NCBI GenBank assembly: GCA_002359315.1
Contig: DEMS01000023.1
Coordinates: 62,001-126,000 of the forward strand
Length of the DNA stretch: 64,000 nt
Direction of reading: 5' to 3'
Source: Bacteroidetes bacterium UBA2664
Lineage (GTDB): Bacteria; Bacteroidota; Rhodothermia; Balneolales; Balneolaceae
In this document: piece after piece, positions 37,319-45,858 of the stretch
Numbering within the stretch: the first letter of the stretch is position 1
Layout: every line of letters starts with the position of its first letter
Program-made: the position numbers and the translations under genes
Notes under the pieces: generated by a model
Seen by the model: the letters and a program-made list of their open reading frames with translations, nothing else
The model's database searches: none
Told to the model about the DNA's origin: nothing

Positions 37319-37334
37319 TTTTGACACGTCAAAA
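37319..37334. promoter_or_regulatory. 16-base palindrome in the icd promoter region
   Basis: TTTTGAC-AC-GTCAAAA: two perfect 7-base arms with a 2-base centre, 36 bases before the isocitrate dehydrogenase start, in the LysR-icd intergenic region. Its compact symmetric form suits a Crp/Fnr- or TetR-size dimer rather than the usual T-N11-A LysR box. The regulator is unknown. Confidence 0.4.
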
Positions 37335-37370
37335 CACTTACCCCCAACAAATAAGTTTAAAAAAAATTCA

Positions 37371-38837
37371 ATGAACAAAGCCAATAAAACAGTTACGATT
37401 GCATATGGAGATGGCATTGGTCCGGAGATCTTAAATTCCACGATAGAAATATTGAAAGAGTCTGGAGTCAATTTAAATTATGAAGAAGTTCAACTTGGGG
37501 AAAAAGTATATAAAAAGGGGATTCGCTCCGGTATAGAACCGGAGGCGTGGGATGTGATTCGAAGAAATAAGGTGCTACTGAAAGCACCCATTACAACACC
37601 TCAGGGTGAGGGAGTAAAGAGTTTGAACGTAACAATGCGAAAAACTCTGGGTCTATACGCCAATGTCCGCCCGTGTATTTCCTATTACCCATTTGTATGG
37701 ACAAAACATCCGGACATGGATGTTGTCATTGTGAGAGAAAATGAAGAAGATACTTATGGTGGAATTGAACATCGACAAACTTTCGAAGTGTACCAGTGTT
37801 TAAAACTAATAACATTACCCGGAACGGAGCGAATCGTTCGATATGCATTTGAATACGCAAGGAAGAATAATCGTAAAAAAGTAACCTGCTTTACAAAGGA
37901 TAATATCATGAAATTGACCGATGGTCTGTTTCACGATGTGTTCAAGGAAGTGGCAAAAGAATACTCCGATATTGAGTCCGAAAATTTGATTGTGGATATT
38001 GGCACGGCAAGGCTGGCTGACACACCTGAAATGTTTGATGTGATTGTAACTCCCAATTTGTATGGTGATATCATTTCAGATGTGGCTGCTCAGATTTCTG
38101 GGTCAGTTGGGTTGGCTGGATCTGCGAATATTGGGAGTGAATGTGCCATGTTTGAAGCCATACATGGTTCAGCGCCAGATATTGCGGGGAAAAATATAGC
38201 AAACCCTTCCGGTTTGATTCGAGCGGCAGTCATGATGCTCGTACATCTCGGTCAGTCTGAAATAGCATCCAGAATTCATAATGCCTGGCTCAGAACACTT
38301 GAAGATGGAGTTCATACTGCTGACATCTACAACCCGGAAGTTTCAAAAAAACAGGTAAATACTGATCAGTTTACCGCAGCAGTTATTGACAGGCTTGGGG
38401 AAAAACCAACTCAATTACCGGTGGCAGGCTATCCAAAAGGGTCCAAAAAATTGTCAATAAATCTAACCCTTAGCAGAGGGAATGATAAACCCTCTAAGAA
38501 GTCGGTTCGAGAGTTGCATGGTGTGGATGTGTTCGTTTACTGGGAACCGGAAGATCCGGATAAACTCGCAGAAATGCTAAAAGGGGCAACTCAATCCGAT
38601 CTCAAATTAAAAATGATCACCAATCGGGGAACCAAAGTGTGGCCGGACGGAATTAAGGAAACTTTCTGTACTGATCACTGGAGATGTAGATTTATTCCGG
38701 AGAAAGGCAAAATAAATCAATTTGATATCATCAACTTACTTGAAGACTTAACAAAAGGGAAAATTGATATCATCAAAACAGAGAATCTGTATGAATTCGA
38801 TAACAAGCGAGCATTTTCTCTTGGCCAGGGGGAGTAA
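37371..38837 (+). CDS. icd: NADP-dependent isocitrate dehydrogenase (long, Thermus/Rickettsia-like type)
   Basis: This 488-residue enzyme oxidises isocitrate to 2-oxoglutarate and CO2 in the citric acid cycle. The dehydrogenase core shows GDGIGPEI, the substrate loop around LGLYANVRPC, NEEDTYGGIEHR, and the metal/cofactor part NLYGDIISD...GSAPDIAGKNIANP. The 150-residue C-terminal extension is as in the Thermus enzyme. It is divergent from the LysR gene and convergent with sbtB. Confidence 0.94.
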   Translation: MNKANKTVTIAYGDGIGPEILNSTIEILKESGVNLNYEEVQLGEKVYKKGIRSGIEPEAWDVIRRNKVLLKAPITTPQGEGVKSLNVTMRKTLGLYANVRPCISYYPFVWTKHPDMDVVIVRENEEDTYGGIEHRQTFEVYQCLKLITLPGTERIVRYAFEYARKNNRKKVTCFTKDNIMKLTDGLFHDVFKEVAKEYSDIESENLIVDIGTARLADTPEMFDVIVTPNLYGDIISDVAAQISGSVGLAGSANIGSECAMFEAIHGSAPDIAGKNIANPSGLIRAAVMMLVHLGQSEIASRIHNAWLRTLEDGVHTADIYNPEVSKKQVNTDQFTAAVIDRLGEKPTQLPVAGYPKGSKKLSINLTLSRGNDKPSKKSVRELHGVDVFVYWEPEDPDKLAEMLKGATQSDLKLKMITNRGTKVWPDGIKETFCTDHWRCRFIPEKGKINQFDIINLLEDLTKGKIDIIKTENLYEFDNKRAFSLGQGE

Positions 38838-38851
38838 AATAAGGTAGAGAG

Positions 38852-39154
38852 TTAAATATATTTGTCGCCTCTTACAACCTTAACTTCATTGGTGTAAACG
38901 ATGACTGCATAATTGGCAAAATACTCATTTGAAATGGACTTTATAATGGATTCTGCCGCTTCATCGCTGACGATGGTTTCAATTTTTACATTTTTTCCTT
39001 CCCATTCACTGGCACGTATTCCACGTGAACCTTCTCCAACAGCATCGGTGATGGTATATCCCTTTGCGCCGCTATTTTTTATCAATTCTATGATCTCTTT
39101 TTTCAGAAAGCGCTCAGAGACAATGGTTATACATTTTAGTGGTGTTAACTGCAT
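38852..39154 (-). CDS. sbtB: PII-like signalling protein SbtB
   Basis: A 100-residue PII-superfamily protein. The fold elements are visible: LKCITIVSERFLKKEIIELIKNSG (first beta-alpha), GYTITDAVGEGSRG (start of the T-loop), and VVRGDKYI at the end. The usual GlnB uridylylation tyrosine is absent. SbtB trimers bind adenine nucleotides, including cAMP and c-di-AMP in cyanobacteria, and inhibit the transporter SbtA. It lies 3 bases after sbtA on the same strand, which supports the pairing. A c-di-AMP synthase (cdaA) is encoded 10 kb away. Confidence 0.9.
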   Translation of the reverse strand: MQLTPLKCITIVSERFLKKEIIELIKNSGAKGYTITDAVGEGSRGIRASEWEGKNVKIETIVSDEAAESIIKSISNEYFANYAVIVYTNEVKVVRGDKYI

Positions 39155-39157
39155 GAG

Positions 39158-40114
39158 TTACCCCATAATCAAGGTTGTTAGATAATAATATAAGGGAATT
39201 CCGAATGCAATATTAAACGGAAAGGTGATTCCCAGTGAGGCGGTCAGATAGATAGAGGGGCTTGCATCAGGTAGCGCAATACGAACTGCAGCGGGAGCCG
39301 CAATATAGGAAGCACTGGCCACCATTGTGGCAAAAACGGTTACCCCCCCAATACTTAGTCCGGCCCAGGCACCAAGAAGGATGGCCGGTATAGCGTGCAG
39401 AACCGGAACCAAAATCCCGAAGAATATGATAAAGACACCTACTTTTTTCAGGTCCCGAATCCGGTTTGCAGTTACCATTCCTAATTCAAGCAGAAAAAGA
39501 AAAAGGGCTCCCTGAAAACCACCGGAAAAAAAAGGTTCAATAGAAATATATTTGACAGGCCCGACAATGTAACCAATTATGAGCCCTCCAATCAAAAGAA
39601 AAATACTACTGCCTGTAACCACTTCATGTAGAGCCTTGCCCAAAGTGCCTTTCTTACTACTTAATGCGAGAGGAATCATCAGGGCAACAATAATCCCGGG
39701 AATTTCAAGCAGAGCAAGCAGTGTGGGCATAAATCCTTCCGGCGGCAATCCTTTTTGTTCCATAAAACTGATTGCAACCAGGAATGTGACCATTGAGACC
39801 GATCCATAGTGGGCAGCAATTCCGGCAGAATTACTGATATCTACCTTACCAATATAGCGGAGAATTGCATAAGCAGTCAGGGGTGTGACCACTCCCAGTA
39901 ATAACGTGACAATTGCTGGCATAAAGAACTCAGCAAAAGGAGTTTTACTTAATTCGACTCCCCCTTTAAGTCCGATGGCCAGTAATAAATATATGGATAT
40001 AGACTGATAGAGGGGCCGTGGAAATTCAAGATCGCTCTTTACAAGCTTCGAACAGATTCCCAAAATAAAAGCAAGAACAACCGGTGAAGAAAAATTGGAG
40101 AGTACGGTTTCCAT
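39158..40114 (-). CDS. sbtA: SbtA-family sodium-dependent bicarbonate transporter
   Basis: This 318-residue inner-membrane protein has about ten helices in two inverted halves. Family features include FSSPVVLAFILGICSKLVKSDLEFP at the N-terminus, LLLAIGLKGGVEL and the GSVSMVTFLVA segment. SbtA imports bicarbonate with sodium in cyanobacteria; heterotrophic homologues are known, but their substrates are mostly untested. It is the first gene of an sbtA-sbtB pair. A matching carbonic anhydrase or RuBisCO gene is not seen here. Confidence 0.92.
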   Translation of the reverse strand: METVLSNFSSPVVLAFILGICSKLVKSDLEFPRPLYQSISIYLLLAIGLKGGVELSKTPFAEFFMPAIVTLLLGVVTPLTAYAILRYIGKVDISNSAGIAAHYGSVSMVTFLVAISFMEQKGLPPEGFMPTLLALLEIPGIIVALMIPLALSSKKGTLGKALHEVVTGSSIFLLIGGLIIGYIVGPVKYISIEPFFSGGFQGALFLFLLELGMVTANRIRDLKKVGVFIIFFGILVPVLHAIPAILLGAWAGLSIGGVTVFATMVASASYIAAPAAVRIALPDASPSIYLTASLGITFPFNIAFGIPLYYYLTTLIMG

Positions 40115-40158
40115 GATAATTTGTTATCTATTTCATTTAAAGAACTTTACGGGTCAAA

Positions 40159-42987
40159 TTATTTACTCAGATAGAGATTTTTAAACTCATACGGTTTGCG
40201 GAAATGTTCATCATCGAAATTGTCCATGAAGTAGATACTTTCGCCGGTTGATTTCATTTCGGGCCCTAGCTCTTTTTTCACTTCAGGAAATTTATCAAAA
40301 GGGAACACAGGCTCTTTTATTGCCCAGTTCTTCAATTTGGATTCCAAATCGAATTCTTTCAGTTTAGCACCTAACATCACTTTAACTCCGATTTTTGCTT
40401 CCGGCCGCTCTGTAGCTTTGGCTAAAAAAGGAATGGTTCGGGTTGTCCGCGGATTGGCCTCCAAAACAAATACTTCCTCATTTTTGACAGCGTACTGAAC
40501 ATTCAAAAATCCAATAATTCCCATCTCTTCAGCAATTTTTTCCTGATAATTTTCGATGGTTTCAATTACTAGCTTGCTCAATGAGTAGGGCGGTAGTACC
40601 GCAGTTGAATCACCTGAGTGTACTCCGGCGGGCTCAATGTGTTGCATAATGCCTGCGATATGAAGCTGTTCACCGTCATAGACAGAATCAACATCCACTT
40701 CAATGGCTTTATCCAGATATTTATCTATCAAAAAATCATTTTCGGGATGGGTTAGAAGAATTTTTTCTACATATCGTCTCAATTCATCTTCCCGAACGGC
40801 GATCCTCATCCCTTGTCCACCCAGCACATAACTGGGTCGAATCAAAACCGGATAGCCAACCCGATCTGCAATGGTTATGGCATCATCTCCATTTCTGGCG
40901 GTTCCATATTCAGGGAATGGAATATTCAGGCGTTTCAATAATTTTGAGAACTCCCCCCGATCTTCCGCTAAATCGATTCTTTCAAACTCCGTACCAAAAA
41001 TCTTAATTCCTGACTCAACAAATCGTTTACCAAGCTTGAGGGCGGTTTGCCCGCCAACCTGCAATATTACACCTTCCGGTTTTTCATGTTCAAAGATATC
41101 CAGAACCCGCTCCCAATAGACCGGCTCAAAATAGAGTTTGTTTGCAATATCAAAGTCAGTGGAAACCGTTTCGGGATTACAATTCACCATGATCGCTTCA
41201 AATCCCATCTCCTGAGCAGCCAGTACCGCATGAACACATGAATAATCGAACTCAATTCCCTGGCCGATACGATTTGGGCCGCTTCCCAGAATCATCACTT
41301 TCTTTTTATCGGTGACAATACTCTCATTTTCGGTTTCATATGTTGAGTAGTAGTAAGGAGTTTCTGCCGGAAACTCAGCAGCACAGGTGTCCACCATTTT
41401 GAAACTCGGTTTCAATCCTAATGAGATCCGTTTATCCCGGACCTCATTCTCAGTGACTTTCTCCCCGCTTTTGCTTAAAAGCCACGCAATCTGAACATCT
41501 GAAAATCCGGCCCTTTTTACTTCAAGAAAATCCTCTTTGGAAATACTATCTAAAGATTGGCCTTCTGTCCTGTTTTCAAGGCTGACCATATATCGAATCT
41601 GTTGCAAAAACCAGGGATCCACTTTGGTAATATCTGCAAGTTCCTCAACCGATGTTCCAAATTTAAAAGCATTTCGAATCTGTAGAGTACGATCCCAAAA
41701 AGGTTTTAACAGGCGCTCCCGAACCAACTTTCGATCCGGTTCGCTATACCCATCGGCACCCAGGCCGCCGCGGCCTACTTCCAGGGATTGCCACGCTTTA
41801 TTAAGTGCTTCAGGGAAAGTTCGGCCGATCGACATCACCTCGCCAACAGCTTTCATCTGTGTGGTCAGTTCTTCATCAATCCCGGAGAACTTGTCGAAAT
41901 TGAATCGGGGGATTTTGACGACAACATAATCAATGGAGGGCTCAAAACATGCGGATGATACCTGAGTGATCGGATTGGGAAGCTCATCAAGTGTGTATCC
42001 CACAGCCAGTTTAGTGGCAATCTTAGCGATTGGATATCCGGTTGCTTTGGAAGCAAGTGCGGAAGATCGGCTCACTCTCGGATTGATCTCTATGGCTACC
42101 AGGCGATCACTGCCCGGTTCCATTGCAAACTGCACATTACAACCGCCGGCAAAGTCTCCAATGGATCGCATCATTTTTATAGCAGCATCCCGAAGAATCT
42201 GATATTGTTTGTCGGTGAGTGTCTGAGTGGGGGCAACCGTTACAGAATCTCCAGTGTGCACACCCATCGGATCCAGATTCTCAATCGGACAGACGATCAC
42301 AACGTTATTGTTATCATCGCGAAGCAGCTCCAGTTCAAACTCTTTCCAGCCGAAGATACTTTCTTCGATCAGTACCTGATGAACCGGGCTCATCTCCAGC
42401 CCGCGTAGAACTTTCCGTTCAAACTGATCTTCACTCCACACGATCCCCCCTCCTGATCCGCCCAGCGTAAAGGATGGGCGAATCACAATCGGCAATCCGC
42501 CCAACTCTTCGACAATCTCCTTAGCGTCGAGCAGAGAATGTGCTGTCCGGCTTTTACACTGTTCAATGCCAATTTTTTCCATCAGGTCCCTGAAGAGTTG
42601 CCGGTCTTCGGTAATATCGACCGCATCCATATTCACCCCGATTATTTTGACACCCATTTTTGTCCAGTATCCTTCGTGCTGAAGGTCACGGGCCAGGTTG
42701 AGCGCTGTTTGTCCTCCCATCGTTGGGAGTACGGCATCGGGTTTTTCGATCTCTACAATCTCTTTGATGGAAGCTGTAGTGAGCGGTTTCAGATAGATGG
42801 AATCAGCCATCATCGGATCGGTCATGATCGTTGCAGGGTTCGAATTGATGAGAACCACTTTGTATCCCTCTTCACTAAGAGATCGACAAGCTTGTGTACC
42901 GGAATAATCAAATTCACAAGCCTGGCCAATTACAATGGGACCGGAACCGATGATCAGAATTTTACTTATGTCGTCGCGACGTGGCAT
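40159..42987 (-). CDS. carB: Carbamoyl phosphate synthase large subunit lacking the C-terminal regulatory (MGS) domain
   Basis: A 942-residue protein with the two duplicated ATP-grasp synthetase halves: GSGPIVIGQACEFDYSGTQ at the start and GSGPNRIGQGIEFDYSC for the second half, each with RPSFTLGG/RPSYVLGG and NPR loops. It uses glutamine-derived ammonia, bicarbonate and ATP to make carbamoyl phosphate for pyrimidines and arginine. Typical CarB has about 1070 residues; the final MGS-like domain that binds UMP, IMP and ornithine is missing. The sequence ends soon after the second ATP-grasp unit, with no frameshift remnant. It follows carA by about 33 bases. Confidence 0.95.
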   Translation of the reverse strand: MPRRDDISKILIIGSGPIVIGQACEFDYSGTQACRSLSEEGYKVVLINSNPATIMTDPMMADSIYLKPLTTASIKEIVEIEKPDAVLPTMGGQTALNLARDLQHEGYWTKMGVKIIGVNMDAVDITEDRQLFRDLMEKIGIEQCKSRTAHSLLDAKEIVEELGGLPIVIRPSFTLGGSGGGIVWSEDQFERKVLRGLEMSPVHQVLIEESIFGWKEFELELLRDDNNNVVIVCPIENLDPMGVHTGDSVTVAPTQTLTDKQYQILRDAAIKMMRSIGDFAGGCNVQFAMEPGSDRLVAIEINPRVSRSSALASKATGYPIAKIATKLAVGYTLDELPNPITQVSSACFEPSIDYVVVKIPRFNFDKFSGIDEELTTQMKAVGEVMSIGRTFPEALNKAWQSLEVGRGGLGADGYSEPDRKLVRERLLKPFWDRTLQIRNAFKFGTSVEELADITKVDPWFLQQIRYMVSLENRTEGQSLDSISKEDFLEVKRAGFSDVQIAWLLSKSGEKVTENEVRDKRISLGLKPSFKMVDTCAAEFPAETPYYYSTYETENESIVTDKKKVMILGSGPNRIGQGIEFDYSCVHAVLAAQEMGFEAIMVNCNPETVSTDFDIANKLYFEPVYWERVLDIFEHEKPEGVILQVGGQTALKLGKRFVESGIKIFGTEFERIDLAEDRGEFSKLLKRLNIPFPEYGTARNGDDAITIADRVGYPVLIRPSYVLGGQGMRIAVREDELRRYVEKILLTHPENDFLIDKYLDKAIEVDVDSVYDGEQLHIAGIMQHIEPAGVHSGDSTAVLPPYSLSKLVIETIENYQEKIAEEMGIIGFLNVQYAVKNEEVFVLEANPRTTRTIPFLAKATERPEAKIGVKVMLGAKLKEFDLESKLKNWAIKEPVFPFDKFPEVKKELGPEMKSTGESIYFMDNFDDEHFRKPYEFKNLYLSK

Positions 42988-43020
42988 AGTTTATCTATTG
43001 ATTTGGTTAAATAAATTGAT

Positions 43021-44133
43021 TTATGAATGTGCTTCTTTGATCATATCCAGAAACTGATCGAACAGGTAGGATGAGTCGTGCGGACCCGGTGACGCCTCCG
43101 GGTGATATTGAACTGACATTCCTTTAAATGTCTTAAAACGAAGTCCCTCAATGGTTTTGTCGTTTAAATTGATATGCGTTACTTCCGCTTTAGAGTTATC
43201 AATTGCCTTTTCATCGACTGCAAACCCATGATTTTGAGTGCTAATTTCAACCAGGCCTGTTTCTACATTTTGTACAGGCTGATTGGCTCCCCGATGGCCT
43301 ACAAACATTTTTTTGACGGGAATTCCTTCGGAGAGGGCCATGAGCTGGTGGCCGAGACAGATTCCGAAGAGGGGTTTGCCGGTAGATTTTGCATATTCGA
43401 CCATGGGCAGCCCGTAGTGAGATGATGCATTGGGATCTCCGGGGCCGTTACTGAAAAAGTAACCATCGGCATTCCATGCTTTCACCTCTTTCAGATCGGC
43501 TTCTGCCGGAAATATTCTTAATGTGCAACCTCGAGCCACAAAGTTATTGATGATATTCTGCTTAATGCCGTAGTCGAATACAGCGACTTTATAGGGGCCA
43601 TCAGAGGTGACAGTTTGCGCCTCACTTCGGGTCACTTTGGTGGCCAATTCCAAGCCTACCATGGAATCCCACTCTTTGGCCATTTTAACTAATTTTTTTT
43701 CATCGAGAATTTCTGAGCTGATCACTGCGTTCATAACGCCTTTGGTGCGAATATGGCGAACCAGCATTCGGGTATCGACACCGGAAATGCCTACCACATT
43801 ATTTCGCTGAAGGTATTTTTGAAGACTTCCATCAGCCATCGGGTTACTGTAATCATCTGAGAAAGAGCGTACGATTAATCCGGCGATCATCACCTTGTAA
43901 GCTTCATCGTCACGGCTCATGGTGCCGTAATTTCCGATATGAGGGTACGTCATCATCATCAGCTGGCCATAATAGCTTGGATCCGTAAAAATTTCCTGAT
44001 ATCCGGACATGCTGGTATTGAAGCAGAGTTCACCGCCGGAAGTACCGATGGATCCAATGGATCGGCCTTTTACGGTTGTGCCATCGGAGAGTGCAAGTAT
44101 TGCCGGTTTATGATCGGGTGTAGCTGGAGTCAT
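43021..44133 (-). CDS. carA: Carbamoyl phosphate synthase small subunit (glutaminase)
   Basis: About 370 residues. It carries the class I glutamine amidotransferase triad: Cys in FGICLGHQLMA, and His and Glu in VQYHPEASPG. The N-terminal half (LALSDGTTVKGRSIGS... GVDTRMLVRHIR) is the CarA-specific domain. It hydrolyses glutamine and passes ammonia to CarB. The frame is open to TTG 44151, but ATG 44133 fits known CarA starts. A terminator hairpin lies in its leader about 45 bases before this ATG, so expression is probably controlled by attenuation. Confidence 0.95.
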   Translation of the reverse strand: MTPATPDHKPAILALSDGTTVKGRSIGSIGTSGGELCFNTSMSGYQEIFTDPSYYGQLMMMTYPHIGNYGTMSRDDEAYKVMIAGLIVRSFSDDYSNPMADGSLQKYLQRNNVVGISGVDTRMLVRHIRTKGVMNAVISSEILDEKKLVKMAKEWDSMVGLELATKVTRSEAQTVTSDGPYKVAVFDYGIKQNIINNFVARGCTLRIFPAEADLKEVKAWNADGYFFSNGPGDPNASSHYGLPMVEYAKSTGKPLFGICLGHQLMALSEGIPVKKMFVGHRGANQPVQNVETGLVEISTQNHGFAVDEKAIDNSKAEVTHINLNDKTIEGLRFKTFKGMSVQYHPEASPGPHDSSYLFDQFLDMIKEAHS

Positions 44134-44260
44134 AGTCAGATCTTTTTTCAAACGGGGTTATGAGAGAGCAGAAAACCAAAAAAAATCCGACTACGGAAAC
44201 CGTGTCGGATTTGAGGGTAAAATTTGATTGTAAAATATCTGTTGGTGGGAGCGTTCTCAT
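44108..44260 (-). CDS. Candidate carAB leader peptide, 50 codons
   Basis: I found this frame by reading the leader; it is too short for routine calling. ATG 44260 opens a frame that runs through the whole terminator hairpin, encodes Phe-Phe-Leu on its U-tract and stops at TAA 44108, inside carA. E. coli pyrBI is controlled by a PyrL leader peptide (44 codons) whose translation couples to polymerase pausing. There is no clear Shine-Dalgarno, and expression is not shown. It is a candidate only. Confidence 0.35.
   Translation of the reverse strand: MRTLPPTDILQSNFTLKSDTVSVVGFFLVFCSLITPFEKRSDYDSSYTRS
44178..44212 (-). terminator. Attenuator-like terminator in the carAB leader
   Basis: On the minus strand AAATCCGAC (44212-44204) pairs with GTCGGATTT (44191-44183), extended inside by a second 4-bp stem ACGG/CCGT with an AAA-size loop and one bulge, then eight U. 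It lies about 45 bases before carA ATG. Because it precedes the gene rather than following one, it should end transcription early under some condition. The upstream gene ends 330 bases away, so it is not that gene's ordinary terminator. The rest of the gap to 44539 holds no other gene. Confidence 0.8.
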
Positions 44261-44539
44261 CTGCTCTTTTTAAAGGTTTAAGTAAGGTAAGGAGTTGAAT
44301 GTTATTTTGAAAGGGTAAATTTGATTTTTTTGTGATCGGCTTGATAAACAGAGTTACTTGGGTGAACAGGAGATCAGAACCAGGGTAAGTAACAGATAAT
44401 GGAAAAGAAATCGAAACATCACACTTGCAGAATTGGATTACGAATTGACAGAATGATAGGGAAAACCTTATGTTTTTTAGGTATTAACTGTACGATTTGT
44501 ACAATTCAGATTTTTTATTGAATTCAATTGGTTTTAAAC

Positions 44540-45046
44540 TCAATAGCGGAGGTGGAGAATGTTGGCATCACTATCAGAAACGGTAATGATCAGAATATTT
44601 CCGTAGTCCGATTCATCAAATTTTTCGGCAAAATGGGTTCTGTTGAGCAAAAGGTTTGCCAATTCAGGAATCGAATTAGAATGTCCGGATATGACGAATG
44701 TAAATTCCCCATCTGCCTCCAGCCACCTCTTCACCAGCTCTTCCTGATCTTGAGGATCATAAACGACAGGTTCCAATTGGTTTCGCTCTGCGACATAGCG
44801 AATTGTCTCCCGGGTTCGGATATAAGGCGATGTATAGATAGAGTCGGGATTTACCTTTTCTAACATATAATCAAGGAGATATGATCGGGCAATTCCGTCT
44901 TCAGCAAGATCAGGATCACGGCTGTCGTCAAATTTTTCTGCATGACGAACAAGGATGAATGTTTTGATCTCATCGGTTTCAGATTGAGTGCAACCATAGC
45001 TAAAAATAGATGTCAGAAGGAAAAGGGTTAGAATCAGATATTTCAT
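44540..45046 (-). CDS. Histidine phosphatase family lipoprotein
   Basis: This 168-residue lipoprotein (C19 in FSYGC) has the phosphoglycerate-mutase-like phosphatase core: the RH motif in LVRHAEK (R34, H35), an arginine in SPYIRTRE and the second histidine in SGHSNS (H122). It should remove phosphate from an unknown substrate outside the cytoplasm. It lies upstream of the carAB leader with a 280-base AT-rich gap to the leader peptide. The 273-base gap on its other side (45047-45319) shows only a short inverted repeat TTCCAT-TTG-ATGGAA at 45241. Confidence 0.85.
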   Translation of the reverse strand: MKYLILTLFLLTSIFSYGCTQSETDEIKTFILVRHAEKFDDSRDPDLAEDGIARSYLLDYMLEKVNPDSIYTSPYIRTRETIRYVAERNQLEPVVYDPQDQEELVKRWLEADGEFTFVISGHSNSIPELANLLLNRTHFAEKFDESDYGNILIITVSDSDANILHLRY

Positions 45047-45319
45047 GGGAGGTTAGAATCTGGCTTAAAGTTTGTGAAGCTCAAGGAATCATCAATATAT
45101 ATTTATTAGCTGATAATAATACTCAAATATTCTTATATACAAATAGGATTTATTGCGTGAGAATCAAAGTTAAAATTGTAGAGAGAGAGTTAAATTGTCT
45201 AAGGAATCTTTGAAACTAAAGGCATTATTATAAAACAGGGTTCCATTTGATGGAATTCAAAGTAACCGAGATATTCAGCATATTTTTGAAACCATATTGC
45301 CAGGTGTAAATAAAGTGTT

Positions 45320-45826
45320 ATGAAAACAGAAAGAAAAACAGAACTGATTGAATCCCTGAAATTGCAGCCTCATCCTGAAGGAGGTTTTTTTGCGGAAATC
45401 TATCGAAGCAGAGAAAAGTTCAACTATGGAGAGGATCGTGCATTTCCCGCCGGTAGAAATTATTCGACGGGGATCTATTATCTGTTGGGTAGTGAGGATA
45501 TCTCCTGTTTTCATCGGATCAAATCGGATGAAGTGTGGCACCACTATGAAGGATCGGCGATTACAATACATGTGATCCATGAGGATGGACAATATGAGGC
45601 TCTCCATCTGGGCAAAAATTTGAGTGATCGACAACAGCCACAATGTGTTGTCCCGTCCGGGGCCTGGTTTGGGGTAACGGTTGATGAACCGGATCACTAT
45701 GCTTTATGCGGCTGTACAGTCTCGCCGGGCTTTGATTTTGAAGATTTTGAGATGGCCGATCGAGGGTTGATGTTTCAGGCCTTTCCGGAGCATGAGGCTA
45801 TAATAAGGAAGTTGACGGATGATTGA
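45320..45826 (+). CDS. DUF985 cupin-fold protein
   Basis: A 168-residue single-domain cupin. LQPHPEGGFFAEIYRS at the N-terminus, FHRIKSDEVWHHYEG in the middle and the C-terminal CTVSPGFDFEDFE match the DUF985/Cupin_5 family. The two His-rich parts probably bind a metal. The function of this family is not settled. It is convergent with the exported cupin/CMD protein gene (32 bases between stops), which is probably coincidental. Confidence 0.88.
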   Translation: MKTERKTELIESLKLQPHPEGGFFAEIYRSREKFNYGEDRAFPAGRNYSTGIYYLLGSEDISCFHRIKSDEVWHHYEGSAITIHVIHEDGQYEALHLGKNLSDRQQPQCVVPSGAWFGVTVDEPDHYALCGCTVSPGFDFEDFEMADRGLMFQAFPEHEAIIRKLTDD

Positions 45827-45858
45827 GTACTGCTCCGCAACACCAACGTTTAAATTTT

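Noticed and set aside
45010..45213. A 67-codon plus-strand frame between the phosphatase and DUF985 genes
   Set aside because: AT-rich, no motif, overlaps the start of the phosphatase gene.
45241..45255. Inverted repeat TTCCAT-TTG-ATGGAA
   Set aside because: Arms of six bases in AT-rich DNA are expected by chance; no T-run follows.
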